Of a stretch of 17,781 nucleotides of DNA, positions 5,797 through 12,520 are shown piece by piece (positions within the stretch are counted from its first letter, which is position 1; every line of letters begins with the position of its first letter). The stretch spans positions 1-17,781 of the forward strand of contig JAXDLK010000143.1 in NCBI GenBank assembly GCA_034666665.1, given 5' to 3'. The DNA comes from JAXDLK01 sp034666665. GTDB taxonomy: Bacteria > Desulfobacterota > Binatia > JACPRU01. The translations under genes and the position numbers were made by a program. The notes under the pieces are model-generated. The model was not told the origin of the DNA. It saw nothing but the letters and a program-made list of their open reading frames with translations, and made no database searches.

Positions 5797-6602
5797 TGCC
5801 CGTGGATCCCGCGTACCGGACCTTCGTCAGCTACATCGACAAGTCCCGCGAGTTCTACCTGGCTCGCGGCTACGGCAATCCGTATCGCTGGGCATGCTTC
5901 CCGACCGTGCCGTTCGCGCCGCTCGGGAAACCGCTGGCCGATTGCCGTGTCGGGCTGATCACCACGGCGGCGCGCTCCCGCGACGATGCGCGCGCGAAGC
6001 AGGTCTTCGCCGCTGCTTCCGATCCGCCGCCGGGGGCGCTCTATACGGACCACCTCGCCTGGGACAAGGAAGCCACGCACACGAACGACGTCGAGTCGTT
6101 CCTGCCGATCCGCCGTCTCGGCGAGCTCGGGCGAGTGGGCGCCGTCTCGCCTCGCTTCTACGGCATTCCGACGCAGTACAGTCAGTCGAGAACGATCGAG
6201 CAGGACGTTCCCGACGTCGTCCGCGCGTGTCGCGAGGACGAGCTCGACGCGGTTCTCCTCGTCGCTCTCTGACCCGTGTGTCACCAGACCGTGAGTCTGG
6301 TCGCGCGCCACCTCGAAGCCGCAGGCATTCCCACCGTCGTCGTCGGCTCCGCGCGCGACGTCGTCGAGCACTGCGGCGTGGCGCGCTTCGTGTTCACGGA
6401 TTTCCCGCTCGGCAACCCGTGCGGCAAGCCGAACGATCCGGAGATGCAGCGGGCGATCGTCTCGATCGCGCTCGACGTGCTCGAGAGCGCGCGTCATCCA
6501 CGGACGACGGTGCAGACGCCGTTCGCCTGGGGAGACGACGGCTGGCGAGACGCGTACATGCGCCTCGGCGCGCCGGACCTCCGGCGCCCGCGGGAAGACT
6601 GA
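5796..6602 (+). CDS. GrdB-like selenoprotein (glycine/sarcosine/betaine reductase selenoprotein B family), Sec at in-frame TGA 6270-6272
   Basis: Read through the TGA, the frame gives 268 residues with selenocysteine at 159. The first part (V-D-P-A-Y-R-T-F-V-S-Y-I-D-K-S-R-E-F-Y near the start; G-L-I-T-T-A-A at about 53-59; V-G-A-V-S-P-R-F-Y-G-I) matches the family. The part after TGA continues in the same frame as P-V-C-H-Q-T-V-S-L-V-A-R-H-L-E-A-A-G-I-P-T, then D-F-P-L-G-N-P-C-G-K-P. The joint A-V-L-L-V-A-L-U-P-V-C yields a UxxC redox motif where GrdB-type proteins carry reactive Sec. A 7-bp hairpin starts 10 bases after the TGA. Clostridial GrdB helps reduce glycine or betaine; the substrate of this short form is unknown. 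The start is GTG, or GTG at 5802; neither has a clear ribosome-binding site. The next gene follows after 11 bases. Confidence 0.85.
6270..6301 (+). promoter_or_regulatory. Selenocysteine UGA codon with bacterial SECIS-like stem-loop
   Basis: The TGA is at 6270-6272. Downstream, ACCAGAC (6283-6289) pairs perfectly with GTCTGGT (6295-6301) around the 5-nt loop CGTGA. The loop starts 17 nt after the TGA and has G as its second base. Both features fit the general bacterial SECIS rule: a short apical loop with an early G about 16-37 nt from UGA, read by SelB. The structure is predicted by eye. Confidence 0.78.
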
Positions 6603-6613
6603 AAGGAGCTTCG

Positions 6614-7591
6614 ATGCCGATCCTCGACGCGCGACACGACTTCGCCCATCCCGTGGAGAGCGACGGCGCGTGGAGCGAATCCTACTACTTCAACGCATAC
6701 GACCCGCAGGCGGACGTCGGCTTCTTCTCGCGGCTCGCGATTCGGCCGCACGAGGGCACGATCGATGCGTTCTGCTTCGTGTGGCTGCCGGGGGGCGGAA
6801 TCGCGCGCCTGCACGCCGCTCGGCCGCAGAGCGAGATGATCGACGTGGGCCTCGAGGTCGGCGGCATCGGATACCAGCGGGTGACTCCACTCTCGGAGTG
6901 GCGTCTTCGCTTCCGCGGAGACGCGACCGAGGCGGAGGGCGGTGAAGCGATCCCGTTCGATGCGGACGTGACGTTTCGCGCGCTGACGCCGGCGATCGGC
7001 GTCAGCGGAGAGGAGCCGTCGAAGGCGGGCGCGACGGCGGACGCGCAGGCGAACGTCGCCAAGGGCCACTTCGAGCAGGCGGGCACGTGGACCGGAGACA
7101 TCGGGCTCGGAGATCGGCGTCTGACGCTGACCGCGGCGCGCGGGAATCGCGACAAGTCATGGGGGCCGCGCCGCTGGGGCGGAGCGTCGATGTGGCGCTG
7201 GTTCTCGATCAACCTCGGTGACGACGTGCATCTCGGCGGCATCCGGCTCGGCACCACGGCCGGCGACCTTCACCGCGGGTGGTTGTGGAAGGACGGCAAG
7301 GCGTCGTCGATCCGGCGCTGGGACGTGAAGACGGAGCTCGACCCGGATGGGATCACGCAGCGTCGCATCCGCTTGACGGCGACGGACAAGCAGGGGCGCG
7401 ATCACGTGCTCGACGCCGAGGTGCAGCGGGTCGCACCGCTGCTCGATCATCCCCAGGGCACGTCGGAGGGGCGCACGCTCGTGCTCGAAGCCCTCGCCCG
7501 GTGGCGATACGACGGGCGCGTGGGTCACGGCATCGCCGAGTATTGCCACCAGCTCGACGAGCACGGGCGGCCGCTGGTGGCGATCGAGTAG
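6614..7591 (+). CDS. AttH/DUF7064-like hypothetical protein
   Basis: The 325-residue protein has no recognised enzyme motif. It opens M-P-I-L-D-A-R-H-D-F-A-H-P-V and includes W-S-E-S-Y-Y-F-N-A-Y-D, F-S-R-L-A-I-R-P-H-E and, near the middle, G-N-R-D-K-S-W-G-P-R-R-W. These are hallmarks of the DUF7064/DUF7065 and AttH-like lipocalin-type beta-sandwich proteins found beside lipid-catabolism genes. The second half repeats the strand-rich pattern and ends G-I-A-E-Y-C-H-Q-L-D. No signal peptide or membrane segment is visible. An ideal AAAGGAG site lies six bases before the ATG, and the gene follows the selenoprotein stop by 11 bases, so the two are almost certainly co-transcribed. The family assignment is from memory of the motif; no function is claimed. 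Confidence 0.75.
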   Translation: MPILDARHDFAHPVESDGAWSESYYFNAYDPQADVGFFSRLAIRPHEGTIDAFCFVWLPGGGIARLHAARPQSEMIDVGLEVGGIGYQRVTPLSEWRLRFRGDATEAEGGEAIPFDADVTFRALTPAIGVSGEEPSKAGATADAQANVAKGHFEQAGTWTGDIGLGDRRLTLTAARGNRDKSWGPRRWGGASMWRWFSINLGDDVHLGGIRLGTTAGDLHRGWLWKDGKASSIRRWDVKTELDPDGITQRRIRLTATDKQGRDHVLDAEVQRVAPLLDHPQGTSEGRTLVLEALARWRYDGRVGHGIAEYCHQLDEHGRPLVAIE

Positions 7592-7643
7592 GGGAAAGGA
7601 GGCTTCTTGCGAAGGCGAGCGAGGTAAGAACCCTCACCGACGG

Positions 7644-7916
7644 CTACGCCGTCGACCTCAGCCCTCGCGAGCAGACGCTCGGGGGCGCAAGATGGCGCCG
7701 CTCCGAGCTGGCGAGGAGTATCCTGGCGCCACCGGTTCGCAGCGCACCTCCCGGAAGGGAGAGGTGAGGAAGAGAGTGCGCTACGCCGTCGACCTCAGCC
7801 CCCGCGAGCAGACGCTCAGGGCGCAAAACGGCGCCGCTCCGAGCTGGCGAGGAGTATCCTGGCGCCACCGGTTTGCAGCGCGCCTCCCTCAGGGGAGAGG
7901 TCGAGAATAGAGTGCG
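7644..7916. repeat. Tandem 136-137 bp intergenic repeat, two full units plus a remnant
   Basis: Units begin CTACGCCGTCGACCTCAGCC at 7644 and 7781; a diverged third beginning (TTACGCCG) is at 7917. Within units, GCTGGCGAGGAGTATCCTGG and the following GCGCCACCGGTT are identical. Each unit contains the hairpin core CTCCC-loop-GGGAG (7748-7761 and 7884-7897), followed by AGAGTGCG. A further hairpin, CGACGGC-TAC-GCCGTCG, is at 7638-7654. The core matches, in reverse orientation, the repeats at 141-305. The array lies between convergent genes and shows no good ribosome-binding site or protein family, so it is treated as non-coding. Confidence 0.8.
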
Positions 7917-7930
7917 TTACGCCGTACCGA

Positions 7931-9073
7931 TCAGCGGATTGCGCCGGCGTCGCGTAGTCGGGTCACGTCGGCCGCGGAGAATCCCCAGTCGCGGAGCGCC
8001 TCGTCGGTGTGCTCGCCGGGCGCCGCGGCGCGCCGTGCGATCTTCGAGGGCGTGCGGCTGAAGCGGGGCGCCGGACCAGGCTGCACCACGCCGTCCACCT
8101 CGACGAATGTGCCGCGTTGCCGGTTGTGCGGATGCTGCGGCGCTTCCTCGAGCGTGAGCACGGGAGCGAAGCAAGCGTCGCTACCCTCGAGGACGGCGCA
8201 CCACTCGTCGCGCGTCTTCGTGCGGAAGAACTCCTCGAACCGCTGCTTCATCGCCGGCCAGGATTCGCGGTCGTACTGATGAGGCAGCTCTTCCGCGGCG
8301 AGGCCGCTCTTCTTCATGAGCTCGGCGTAGAACTTGGGCTCGATCGCGCCGAGCGCGACGTACTTTCCGTCCTTGGTCTCGTACACGTCGTAGAAGGGCG
8401 CGCCGGTGTCGAGCAGGTTGACGCCGCGCTCGTCGCGCCAGAGGCCCGCCGCGTGGAGCCCGTAGATGATCGTCATCAGCGACGCGGCGCCGTCGACCAT
8501 CGCGGCATCCACCACCTGGCCGCGGCCGGACTTCTCCCGCTCGAGGAGTCCCGCGAGCACTCCGACCGCGAGGTAGAGTGCGCCGCCGCCGAAGTCGCCG
8601 ACGAGGTTCAGCGGGGGAACTGGGCGCTCGCCACGGCGGCCGATCGCGGAGAGCGCTCCGGCGAGCGCGATGTAGTCGATGTCGTGTCCGGCAGCTCCCG
8701 CGAGGGGCCCTTCCTGACCCCACCCGGTCATCCGCGCGTAGACGAGCCGCGGGTTCCGGGCGAGGCACTCGTCCGGTCCCACCCCGAGCCGCTCGGCCAC
8801 GCCCGGCCGAAAGCCTTCGACGAGCGCATCCGCGCTCTCGACCAGACGCATCAGCGTCTCGACGCCCTCACGCTTCTTGAGCTCGATCGCCGCGGAGCGC
8901 CGCCCGCGGCTGAGGAGGTCGTACTTCGGATCGACGTCGAGCCGGAGATCGTTCACGCCGGCGCGGTCGATGCGGAGCACGTCCGCGCCCATCTCCGCGA
9001 GCAGCATCGCGCACATCGGCGCCGGGCCGATGCCCGCGAGCTCGATCACCCGGTATCCCGCGAGTGGTCCCAT
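7931..9073 (-). CDS. Alpha-methylacyl-CoA racemase (CaiB/BaiF family III CoA-transferase fold)
   Basis: The 380-residue protein has the family III fold: it opens M-G-P-L-A-G-Y-R-V-I-E-L-A-G-I-G-P-A-P and has M-G-A-D-V-L-R-I-D at 28-36. It carries the racemase residues rather than the Asp nucleophile of the transferases. These are His130 in A-G-H-D-I-D-Y-I-A-L-A-G, Asp160 in N-L-V-G-D-F-G-G-G, and Glu245 in A-I-E-P-K-F-Y. The 30-residue spacing of His and Asp equals that of the mycobacterial racemase MCR (H126/D156), and Glu245 matches its E241. The reaction interconverts (2R)- and (2S)-2-methylacyl-CoA so that branched chains can enter beta-oxidation, which fits the dehydrogenases and crotonase nearby. 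GGAGGA precedes the ATG by about eight bases. It follows the NagZ-like gene by 67 bp on the same strand. Confidence 0.9.
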   Translation of the reverse strand: MGPLAGYRVIELAGIGPAPMCAMLLAEMGADVLRIDRAGVNDLRLDVDPKYDLLSRGRRSAAIELKKREGVETLMRLVESADALVEGFRPGVAERLGVGPDECLARNPRLVYARMTGWGQEGPLAGAAGHDIDYIALAGALSAIGRRGERPVPPLNLVGDFGGGALYLAVGVLAGLLEREKSGRGQVVDAAMVDGAASLMTIIYGLHAAGLWRDERGVNLLDTGAPFYDVYETKDGKYVALGAIEPKFYAELMKKSGLAAEELPHQYDRESWPAMKQRFEEFFRTKTRDEWCAVLEGSDACFAPVLTLEEAPQHPHNRQRGTFVEVDGVVQPGPAPRFSRTPSKIARRAAAPGEHTDEALRDWGFSAADVTRLRDAGAIR

Positions 9074-9112
9074 TCGCGCGTCCTCCGTCCACCTTCCATA
9101 GGACGCTGTCTG

Positions 9113-9132
9113 CCGGGAGGAAAGCCCCCCGG
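9113..9132 (-). terminator. Weak hairpin between the NagZ-like and racemase genes
   Basis: CCGGGAGG (9113-9120), loop AAAG, then CCCCCCGG (9125-9132) forms an 8-bp stem with one A-C mismatch. No T-tract follows. It could be an attenuator or an mRNA-stability element; read-through into the racemase gene is possible. Confidence 0.25.
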
Positions 9133-9140
9133 GAGAGTCG

Positions 9141-10241
9141 TCAGGTGTCGGCGGTGGCGGTCCGCTTCGCCGCGGCCCGCTCCTCGATCCAGGTGACCAG
9201 GTTCGCGTGGCGTCGCCGCGCCTCCGCGGTGAACCGATCCTCGCGCGGGATCCGGCGCCGCCGGAGATGCGTCCGCCGCAGCTGCTCGATGCGGGCGTCC
9301 GCGTCCTCGAGACGCGACCGCAGTCCGGAGCGGTGGGCAGCCGCGCGTTCGACCGCTGCGATCGCCTCCTCCGCCATCGCAGCGTTCTCGCAGAAGAGCA
9401 GGCAGTCGGCGCCGGCCTCGAGCGCGAGCACCGCCGAGTCGCCGGCGCCCCAGCGGTCGGCGATCGCCTTCATCTCGAGATCGTCGCAGAAGACGACGCC
9501 GCGAAAGTGCAGCCGCTCGCGCAGGAGATCGGTCAAGATCCGGCGCGAGAGGGTCGCCGGCAGCTCCCGGTCGAGGGCGGAGAAGACGACGTGCGCCGTC
9601 ATCAAACACTCGATCCCCTCCTGGATCGCGCGCCGGAAGGGGAAGAGCTCGACGCGTTCGAGCTCCGCGAGCGGCCGCGCCACCGTCGGCAGCTCGAAGT
9701 GCGAGTCGAGCGCGGTGTCCCCGTGTCCGGGGAAGTGCTTGCCGCAGGCGAGAACGCCGGCGCGCTTCAGACCATGCGCGAGCGACACACCCATCCGGGC
9801 GACGGTGCGCGGGTGCGACCCGAACGAGCGATCGCCGATCACCGGGTTCTTCGGATTCGAATCGACGTCGAGCACCGGCGCGAAATCGAGGTCGATGCCG
9901 ACGGCGCGAAGCTCCTCGCCCATCGCCACGCCCACGCGATACGCCAGGTGCGGTGAGGCGGCGGCCCCGAGAAGCGCCGCGGGCGGGAAGTGCGTGAACG
10001 GGCGATCGAGCCGCATCACGCGGCCGCCCTCGTGATCGATCGCGACGAGGATCGGACGCTCGGGCGAGACGGAGTGGATCTCGGCGACGAGACGCGAGAG
10101 CTGCTCCACGTCGCGGACGTTGCGCCGAAACAGGATCACTCCGCCGATCGAATGCCGTGTGAGCAGCGACCGGGTTTCCGGATCGAGCTCGGGCCCGGGA
10201 ATGCCGATCATCATCAGGCGCCCGGGAGGCGTGCGTGTCAC
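9141..10241 (-). CDS. nagZ: NagZ-like beta-N-acetylhexosaminidase, glycoside hydrolase family 3
   Basis: The product has 366 residues from a GTG at 10241. It contains the family 3 TIM-barrel motifs G-G-V-I-L-F-R-R-N (33-41), A-I-D-H-E-G-G-R-V-M-R-L (67-78) and K-H-F-P-G-H-G-D (168-175). Next is D-S-H (179-181), the NagZ-specific Asp-His acid/base pair, and C-D-D-L-E-M, whose first Asp (253) should be the nucleophile. NagZ removes GlcNAc from anhydro-muropeptides in cell-wall recycling. There is no signal peptide, consistent with a cytoplasmic enzyme. The frame is open to 10583, but the extension is antisense to glnS and non-homologous. The GTG has AGGGGTG just upstream; an ATG start a few codons on (10214 or 10211) is the alternative. 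No other wall-recycling gene is next to it. Confidence 0.88.
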   Translation of the reverse strand: MTRTPPGRLMMIGIPGPELDPETRSLLTRHSIGGVILFRRNVRDVEQLSRLVAEIHSVSPERPILVAIDHEGGRVMRLDRPFTHFPPAALLGAAASPHLAYRVGVAMGEELRAVGIDLDFAPVLDVDSNPKNPVIGDRSFGSHPRTVARMGVSLAHGLKRAGVLACGKHFPGHGDTALDSHFELPTVARPLAELERVELFPFRRAIQEGIECLMTAHVVFSALDRELPATLSRRILTDLLRERLHFRGVVFCDDLEMKAIADRWGAGDSAVLALEAGADCLLFCENAAMAEEAIAAVERAAAHRSGLRSRLEDADARIEQLRRTHLRRRRIPREDRFTAEARRRHANLVTWIEERAAAKRTATADT

Positions 10242-10248
10242 GCCACCC

Positions 10249-10276
10249 CTGATAGGCCATGGCGGCCGGATTTCAA
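10249..10276 (-). promoter_or_regulatory. Predicted promoter of the NagZ-like gene
   Basis: On the minus strand TTGAAA (10276-10271), a 16-bp spacer and TATCAG (10254-10249) form a plausible -35/-10 pair. The -10 box ends seven bases before the GTG start, implying a leaderless transcript. The -35 lies in the loop of the inverted repeat GCGGCCG/CGGCCGC (10262-10268 and 10278-10284), in the 103-bp divergent space shared with glnS. Confidence 0.35.
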
Positions 10277-10344
10277 GCGGCCGCGGGATTCCGCCGCGCC
10301 GTGACGCGGTTGCGTAAGGCGAAGAGACGTGCACCTTAGCGCGC

Positions 10345-12063
10345 GTGGAGCGGAGCCCGAAGAGCGACGCGCGCGACGTCGCCGAGGCGCGCGACGGCCT
10401 CAATTTCATCGAGGACATCATCGAGGAAGACCGCCGCGCCGGGCGCTGGGAACGGCGCGTGCAGACCCGCTTTCCGCCGGAGCCGAATGGCAACCTCCTC
10501 ATCGGCCACGAGAAGTCGATCTGCCTGAACTTCGGCGTCGCCCAGCGATACGACGGTCTCTGCAATCTCCGCTTCGACGACACGAACCCGCTGAAGGAGG
10601 AGGTCGAGTACGTCGAGTCGATCGAGGCCGACGTCCGCTGGCTCGGCTTCGACTGGCAAGACCGGATCTACTTCGCCTCCGATTACTTCGAGCAGATGTA
10701 CCGCTGGGCCGAGCAGCTGGTGGAATCGGGCAACGCGTACGTCTGCGACCTCGACGCGGACCAGATCCGGGAATACCGCGGCACGCTCACGGAGCCGGGA
10801 TGCGAGAGCCCGTACCGCAACCGCTCCGTGGAAGAGAACCGGGATCTCCTCCGCCGCATGCGTGCCGGAGAGTTCTCCGACGGCGCGCGCACGCTCCGAG
10901 CCAAGATCGACATGGCGGCTCCGAACCTGAACCTGCGGGATCCGGTCATGTACCGCATCCTGCATGCCCCCCATCATCGGACGGGAGATCGCTGGTGCAT
11001 CTACCCGACGTACGACTGGGCACACGGGCTCGAAGACTCGATCGAGCGCATCACGCATTCCCTCTGCACGCTCGAGTTCGAGAATCACCGGCCGCTGTAC
11101 GACTGGTTCCTCGACGCCCTCGGCATCTACCATCCGCGTCAGATCGAGTTCGCGAGGCTCGAGCTGACGCACACCGTGCTCTCGAAGCGAAAGCTCCTCG
11201 AGCTCGTGCGCGAGGGGCACGTCGCCGGCTGGGACGATCCGCGGATGCCGACGCTCGCCGGTTTCCGGCGCCGGGGCGTGAGTCCCGAGGCGATTCGCGA
11301 CTTCTGCGCGCGGATCGGCGTCGCCAAGGCGGACAGCGTCGTCGACGTCGCGCAGCTCGAGCATGCGATCCGGGAAGATGCGAACCGCCGCGCCGCGCGC
11401 GTGATGGCCGTCCTGCGGCCGCTCCGCGTGGTGATCGAGAACTATCCGGAGGACCGGGCCGAGGAGCTCGAGGCGGTGAACAACCCCGAGGACGCGTCGA
11501 TGGGCAAGCGGCCGCTGCCGTTCTCACGTGTCCTCTGGATCGAGGAGGACGACTTCCGCGAGGTGCCGCCGCCGAAGTACCACCGCCTGGCGCCCGGCCG
11601 CGAGGTCCGGCTCCGCTACGCGTATTTCGTCACCTGCACCGGCTTCCTGAAGGACGAGGCCGGTCGGATCGTGGAGATCCGCTGCACGTACGACCCCGCG
11701 ACCCGCGGCGGGGACGCTGCCGACGGGCGGAAGGTGAAGGCGACGATCCACTGGGTGTCCGCGGCGCACGCAATCGAGGCGGAGGTCCGGCTCTACGATC
11801 ATCTCTTCTCGACGGCGGATCCCGACGGCGACGACGGAAGCGACTGGCGCACGAGGCTGAACCCGGCTTCGCTCGAGGTGCTGCCGTCGTGCCGACTGGA
11901 GCCGAGTCTCGCCGGCACGGCGGCGGGAGCGCGTTTCCAGTTCGAGCGGCTCGGCTATTTTTGCGCCGATCCCGACGGCACGCCGGAGCGGCCGGTGTTC
12001 AACCGCACGGTGCCGCTCCGCGACACCTGGGCGAAGATCGAGAAGGCGCAGCAGGCGCGATGA
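10345..12063 (+). CDS. glnS: Glutaminyl-tRNA synthetase
   Basis: The 572-residue protein (E. coli GlnRS has about 554) is a class Ic synthetase that charges tRNA-Gln in the cytoplasm. It carries N-F-I-E-D-I-I-E-E-D (20-29), T-R-F-P-P-E-P-N-G (41-49) and the ATP motif region N-L-L-I-G-H-E-K-S (50-58). Also present are F-D-D-T-N-P (77-82), Y-P-T-Y-D-W-A-H-G (220-228) and the KMSKS equivalent V-L-S-K-R-K (278-283), followed by the two beta-barrel anticodon-binding domains. The HIGH tetrad, H-I-G-H in E. coli, is L-I-G-H here: its first His is Leu52. The following Ala is Glu56. The start is a GTG with no ribosome-binding site, chosen because the N-terminal extension matches in length. The TGA stop is also the first triplet of a REP-like element. 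Confidence 0.96.
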   Translation: MERSPKSDARDVAEARDGLNFIEDIIEEDRRAGRWERRVQTRFPPEPNGNLLIGHEKSICLNFGVAQRYDGLCNLRFDDTNPLKEEVEYVESIEADVRWLGFDWQDRIYFASDYFEQMYRWAEQLVESGNAYVCDLDADQIREYRGTLTEPGCESPYRNRSVEENRDLLRRMRAGEFSDGARTLRAKIDMAAPNLNLRDPVMYRILHAPHHRTGDRWCIYPTYDWAHGLEDSIERITHSLCTLEFENHRPLYDWFLDALGIYHPRQIEFARLELTHTVLSKRKLLELVREGHVAGWDDPRMPTLAGFRRRGVSPEAIRDFCARIGVAKADSVVDVAQLEHAIREDANRRAARVMAVLRPLRVVIENYPEDRAEELEAVNNPEDASMGKRPLPFSRVLWIEEDDFREVPPPKYHRLAPGREVRLRYAYFVTCTGFLKDEAGRIVEIRCTYDPATRGGDAADGRKVKATIHWVSAAHAIEAEVRLYDHLFSTADPDGDDGSDWRTRLNPASLEVLPSCRLEPSLAGTAAGARFQFERLGYFCADPDGTPERPVFNRTVPLRDTWAKIEKAQQAR

Positions 12064-12142
12064 AGGTCGGGGGACGGTCTTCGGTCGGCCAGGCGACCGA
12101 GCGGCTGCTCTGACCGATGAAGGAAGACTCCCCACCCGTCTA
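12061..12142. repeat. REP-like nested inverted-repeat element, copy 2
   Basis: The right half CTGACCGATGAAGGAAGACT, then CCCCACCC (12110-12137), closely matches the right half of the element at 4841-4930. The left half begins TGAAGGTCGGGGGACGGTCT and is diverged from a perfect arm. The glnS stop (12061-12063) is its left TGA, and the convergent gene's stop TAG (12142-12140) abuts its right end. It is thus in the same context as copy 1: exactly between two convergent stop codons. Confidence 0.72.
12063..12139. terminator. Probable bidirectional terminator hairpin between glnS and the DUF3106-like gene
   Basis: GGTCGGGGGACGGTCTTC (from 12065) can pair imperfectly with GAAGGAAGACTCCCCACCC (12119-12137), with an inner GGTCGG/CTGACC stem. 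It is weaker than copy 1 because the left arm has mutated. The role is inferred from position between convergent genes. Confidence 0.45.
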
Positions 12143-12520
12143 CGGTTGCAGCGTCTTCACCTTCTCCTGAGCGCGCTGCCGTTCGGCCGGCGTCATCTCG
12201 AGCCACCGCTGATAGTTCTGCATCAGCCGGTGGTGGTCCTTGGGGCGCTCGACGCGGAGCCGCTCGATCTGGCGATGCCGCTCGCGGAGCTGCCGCCGGC
12301 GCGACTCGGGAAGCGACCGCCAGCGATGGAGGTTCTGCAGCACGCGATGCTTTTCCGCCGGCGGCGAGGTCTGGACCGCCGCGGCCCGCGCGTGCTCCGC
12401 GGGGGTCGACGCTATCGCGGGCACGGCCGGGGGTGCGGCGTCGTTCGCGCTCGCGAGCGGCGGCGTTGCGGCGAGTGCTCCAACGAGCAAGAGGAGCCCG
12501 GCGGCCGCGCTCGGCATCAT
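12140..12520 (-). CDS. Small exported DUF3106-like protein
   Basis: The 126-residue product has a Sec signal peptide: M-M-P-S, a hydrophobic stretch A-A-A-G-L-L-L-L-V-G-A-L-A, then A-S-A at about 23-25 as the likely cleavage site. A low-complexity Ala/Pro segment follows. The C-terminal half is charged and helical, with two repeats of the DUF3106 pattern: N-L-H-R-W-R-S-L-P-E-S-R-R-R-Q-L-R-E-R and N-Y-Q-R-W-L-E-M-T-P-A-E-R-Q-R. It overlaps the anti-sigma factor stop codon (ATGA-type overlap at 12517-12520) and is third in the sigma operon. Such small helical periplasmic proteins often accompany ECF systems and may act as sensors or stress chaperones, but no function is established for this one. 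Confidence 0.8.
   Translation of the reverse strand: MMPSAAAGLLLLVGALAATPPLASANDAAPPAVPAIASTPAEHARAAAVQTSPPAEKHRVLQNLHRWRSLPESRRRQLRERHRQIERLRVERPKDHHRLMQNYQRWLEMTPAERQRAQEKVKTLQP

Noticed and set aside
6276..6602. Separate small gene starting at GTG 6276
   Set aside because: It has no ribosome-binding site and lies directly in frame after the TGA. Its sequence is the continuation of the GrdB-like protein, so it is the C-terminal half of the selenoprotein.
5796..6602. Pseudogene by nonsense mutation
   Set aside because: A SECIS-like hairpin at the correct distance, the UxxC context, intact sequence after the TGA and a tightly spaced downstream gene favour recoding over decay.
7692..7910. 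Small ORF within the tandem repeat array
   Set aside because: The frame follows the repeat period, has no ribosome-binding site, and translates to Arg/Gly/Ala low complexity.
7644..7916. CRISPR array
   Set aside because: Units are about 136 bp, directly abutting with no unique spacers, and there are no cas genes nearby.
10242..10583. 114-residue N-terminal extension of the NagZ-like protein
   Set aside because: It is antisense to the start of glnS, Arg/Ser-rich and unlike any GH3 protein.
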